Below, piece by piece: positions 7,360 through 7,532 of a stretch of DNA of 7,532 nucleotides; position 1 is the first letter of the stretch, and every line of letters starts with the position of its first letter. A program made the translations under genes and the position numbers. Source of the DNA: Bacteroidales bacterium (GTDB lineage: Bacteria; Bacteroidota; Bacteroidia; Bacteroidales; VadinHA17). The DNA is taken from contig JAAZAP010000045.1 of the NCBI GenBank assembly GCA_012514255.1, forward strand, positions 1-7,532, written 5' to 3'. The notes below the pieces were generated by a model. The model saw nothing but the letters and a program-made list of their open reading frames with translations, was not told where the DNA came from and ran no database searches.

Positions 7360-7532
7360 TTAAAATTTAAGCAGACCCAGTCCGTTCAGGAACACCAGCG
7401 CAATGGCCACAGGTGCAATGAAGCGTATGATGAAGCGATATAACGGGAAGTATCTCACCGGGAGAACCCCTTCGTTGGAGAGCTCATCCCTGACTGAACG
7501 GCCGGGGAAGAACCATCCGAGGAAGGCAACAA
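7360..7532 (-). CDS. NSS-family sodium-dependent transporter, C-terminal 56 residues (enters from right edge)
   Basis: The minus strand reads open from the right edge to a TAA at 7362-7360, giving 56 residues. They comprise the end of a hydrophobic helix (VAFLGWFF), a polar cytoplasmic loop (PGRSVRDELSNEG), then RYFPLYRFIIRFIAP and a last helix VAIALVFLNGLGLL ending in KF. The order of charged RxEL-type loop, aromatic-rich RFIAP and final helix is typical of the C-terminus of bacterial neurotransmitter:sodium symporter (LeuT-like) proteins. These take up amino acids with sodium; the substrate site lies outside the window. The stop is 16 bp before the AGCS start, so this gene is probably first in a two-symporter operon. 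The assignment rests on a short tail, so another sodium-coupled family is possible. Confidence 0.7.
   Translation of the reverse strand, partial: VAFLGWFFPGRSVRDELSNEGVLPVRYFPLYRFIIRFIAPVAIALVFLNGLGLLKF

Overview
The window looks like a chromosomal stretch from a member of the Bacteroidota, probably Bacteroidales-like. The reasons are protein style (a secreted GH2 glycosidase, a long bacterial SNF2 helicase with a DESQ box, AGCS and NSS sodium symporters), weak or absent Shine-Dalgarno sites before most genes, and moderate G+C. This is an inference from gene content; there is no rRNA or marker gene to settle it.

Layout. Positions 1-1291 (minus) hold the first 430 residues of a secreted GH2 glycosidase of the exo-beta-glucosaminidase / endo-beta-mannosidase type; the rest runs off the left edge. 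A 213-bp divergent spacer separates it from a 989-residue SNF2-family ATPase (1505-4474, plus). Next, 52 bp downstream on the same strand, is a six-helix membrane protein (4527-5420) with features of the YciC / GPDPase-membrane-domain type. A 183-bp convergent spacer follows. On the minus strand are an AGCS alanine/glycine:sodium symporter (5604-7343) and, 16 bp upstream of it, the C-terminus of an NSS-family (LeuT-like) sodium symporter that enters from the right edge (7360-7532).

Three functional units can be inferred: glycan breakdown (GH2), a DNA-acting ATPase followed by a membrane protein of unknown role, and a two-gene sodium-coupled amino-acid uptake operon (NSS then AGCS). Nothing indicates that the three work together. 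No mobile element, CRISPR array, tRNA or rRNA was seen.

No clearly new system is visible. The observations most worth checking are an exact sliding-clamp-binding pentapeptide (QLSLF) in a charged insertion of the SNF2 helicase, and a hydrophilic insertion of about 107 residues between helices 8 and 9 of the AGCS symporter.
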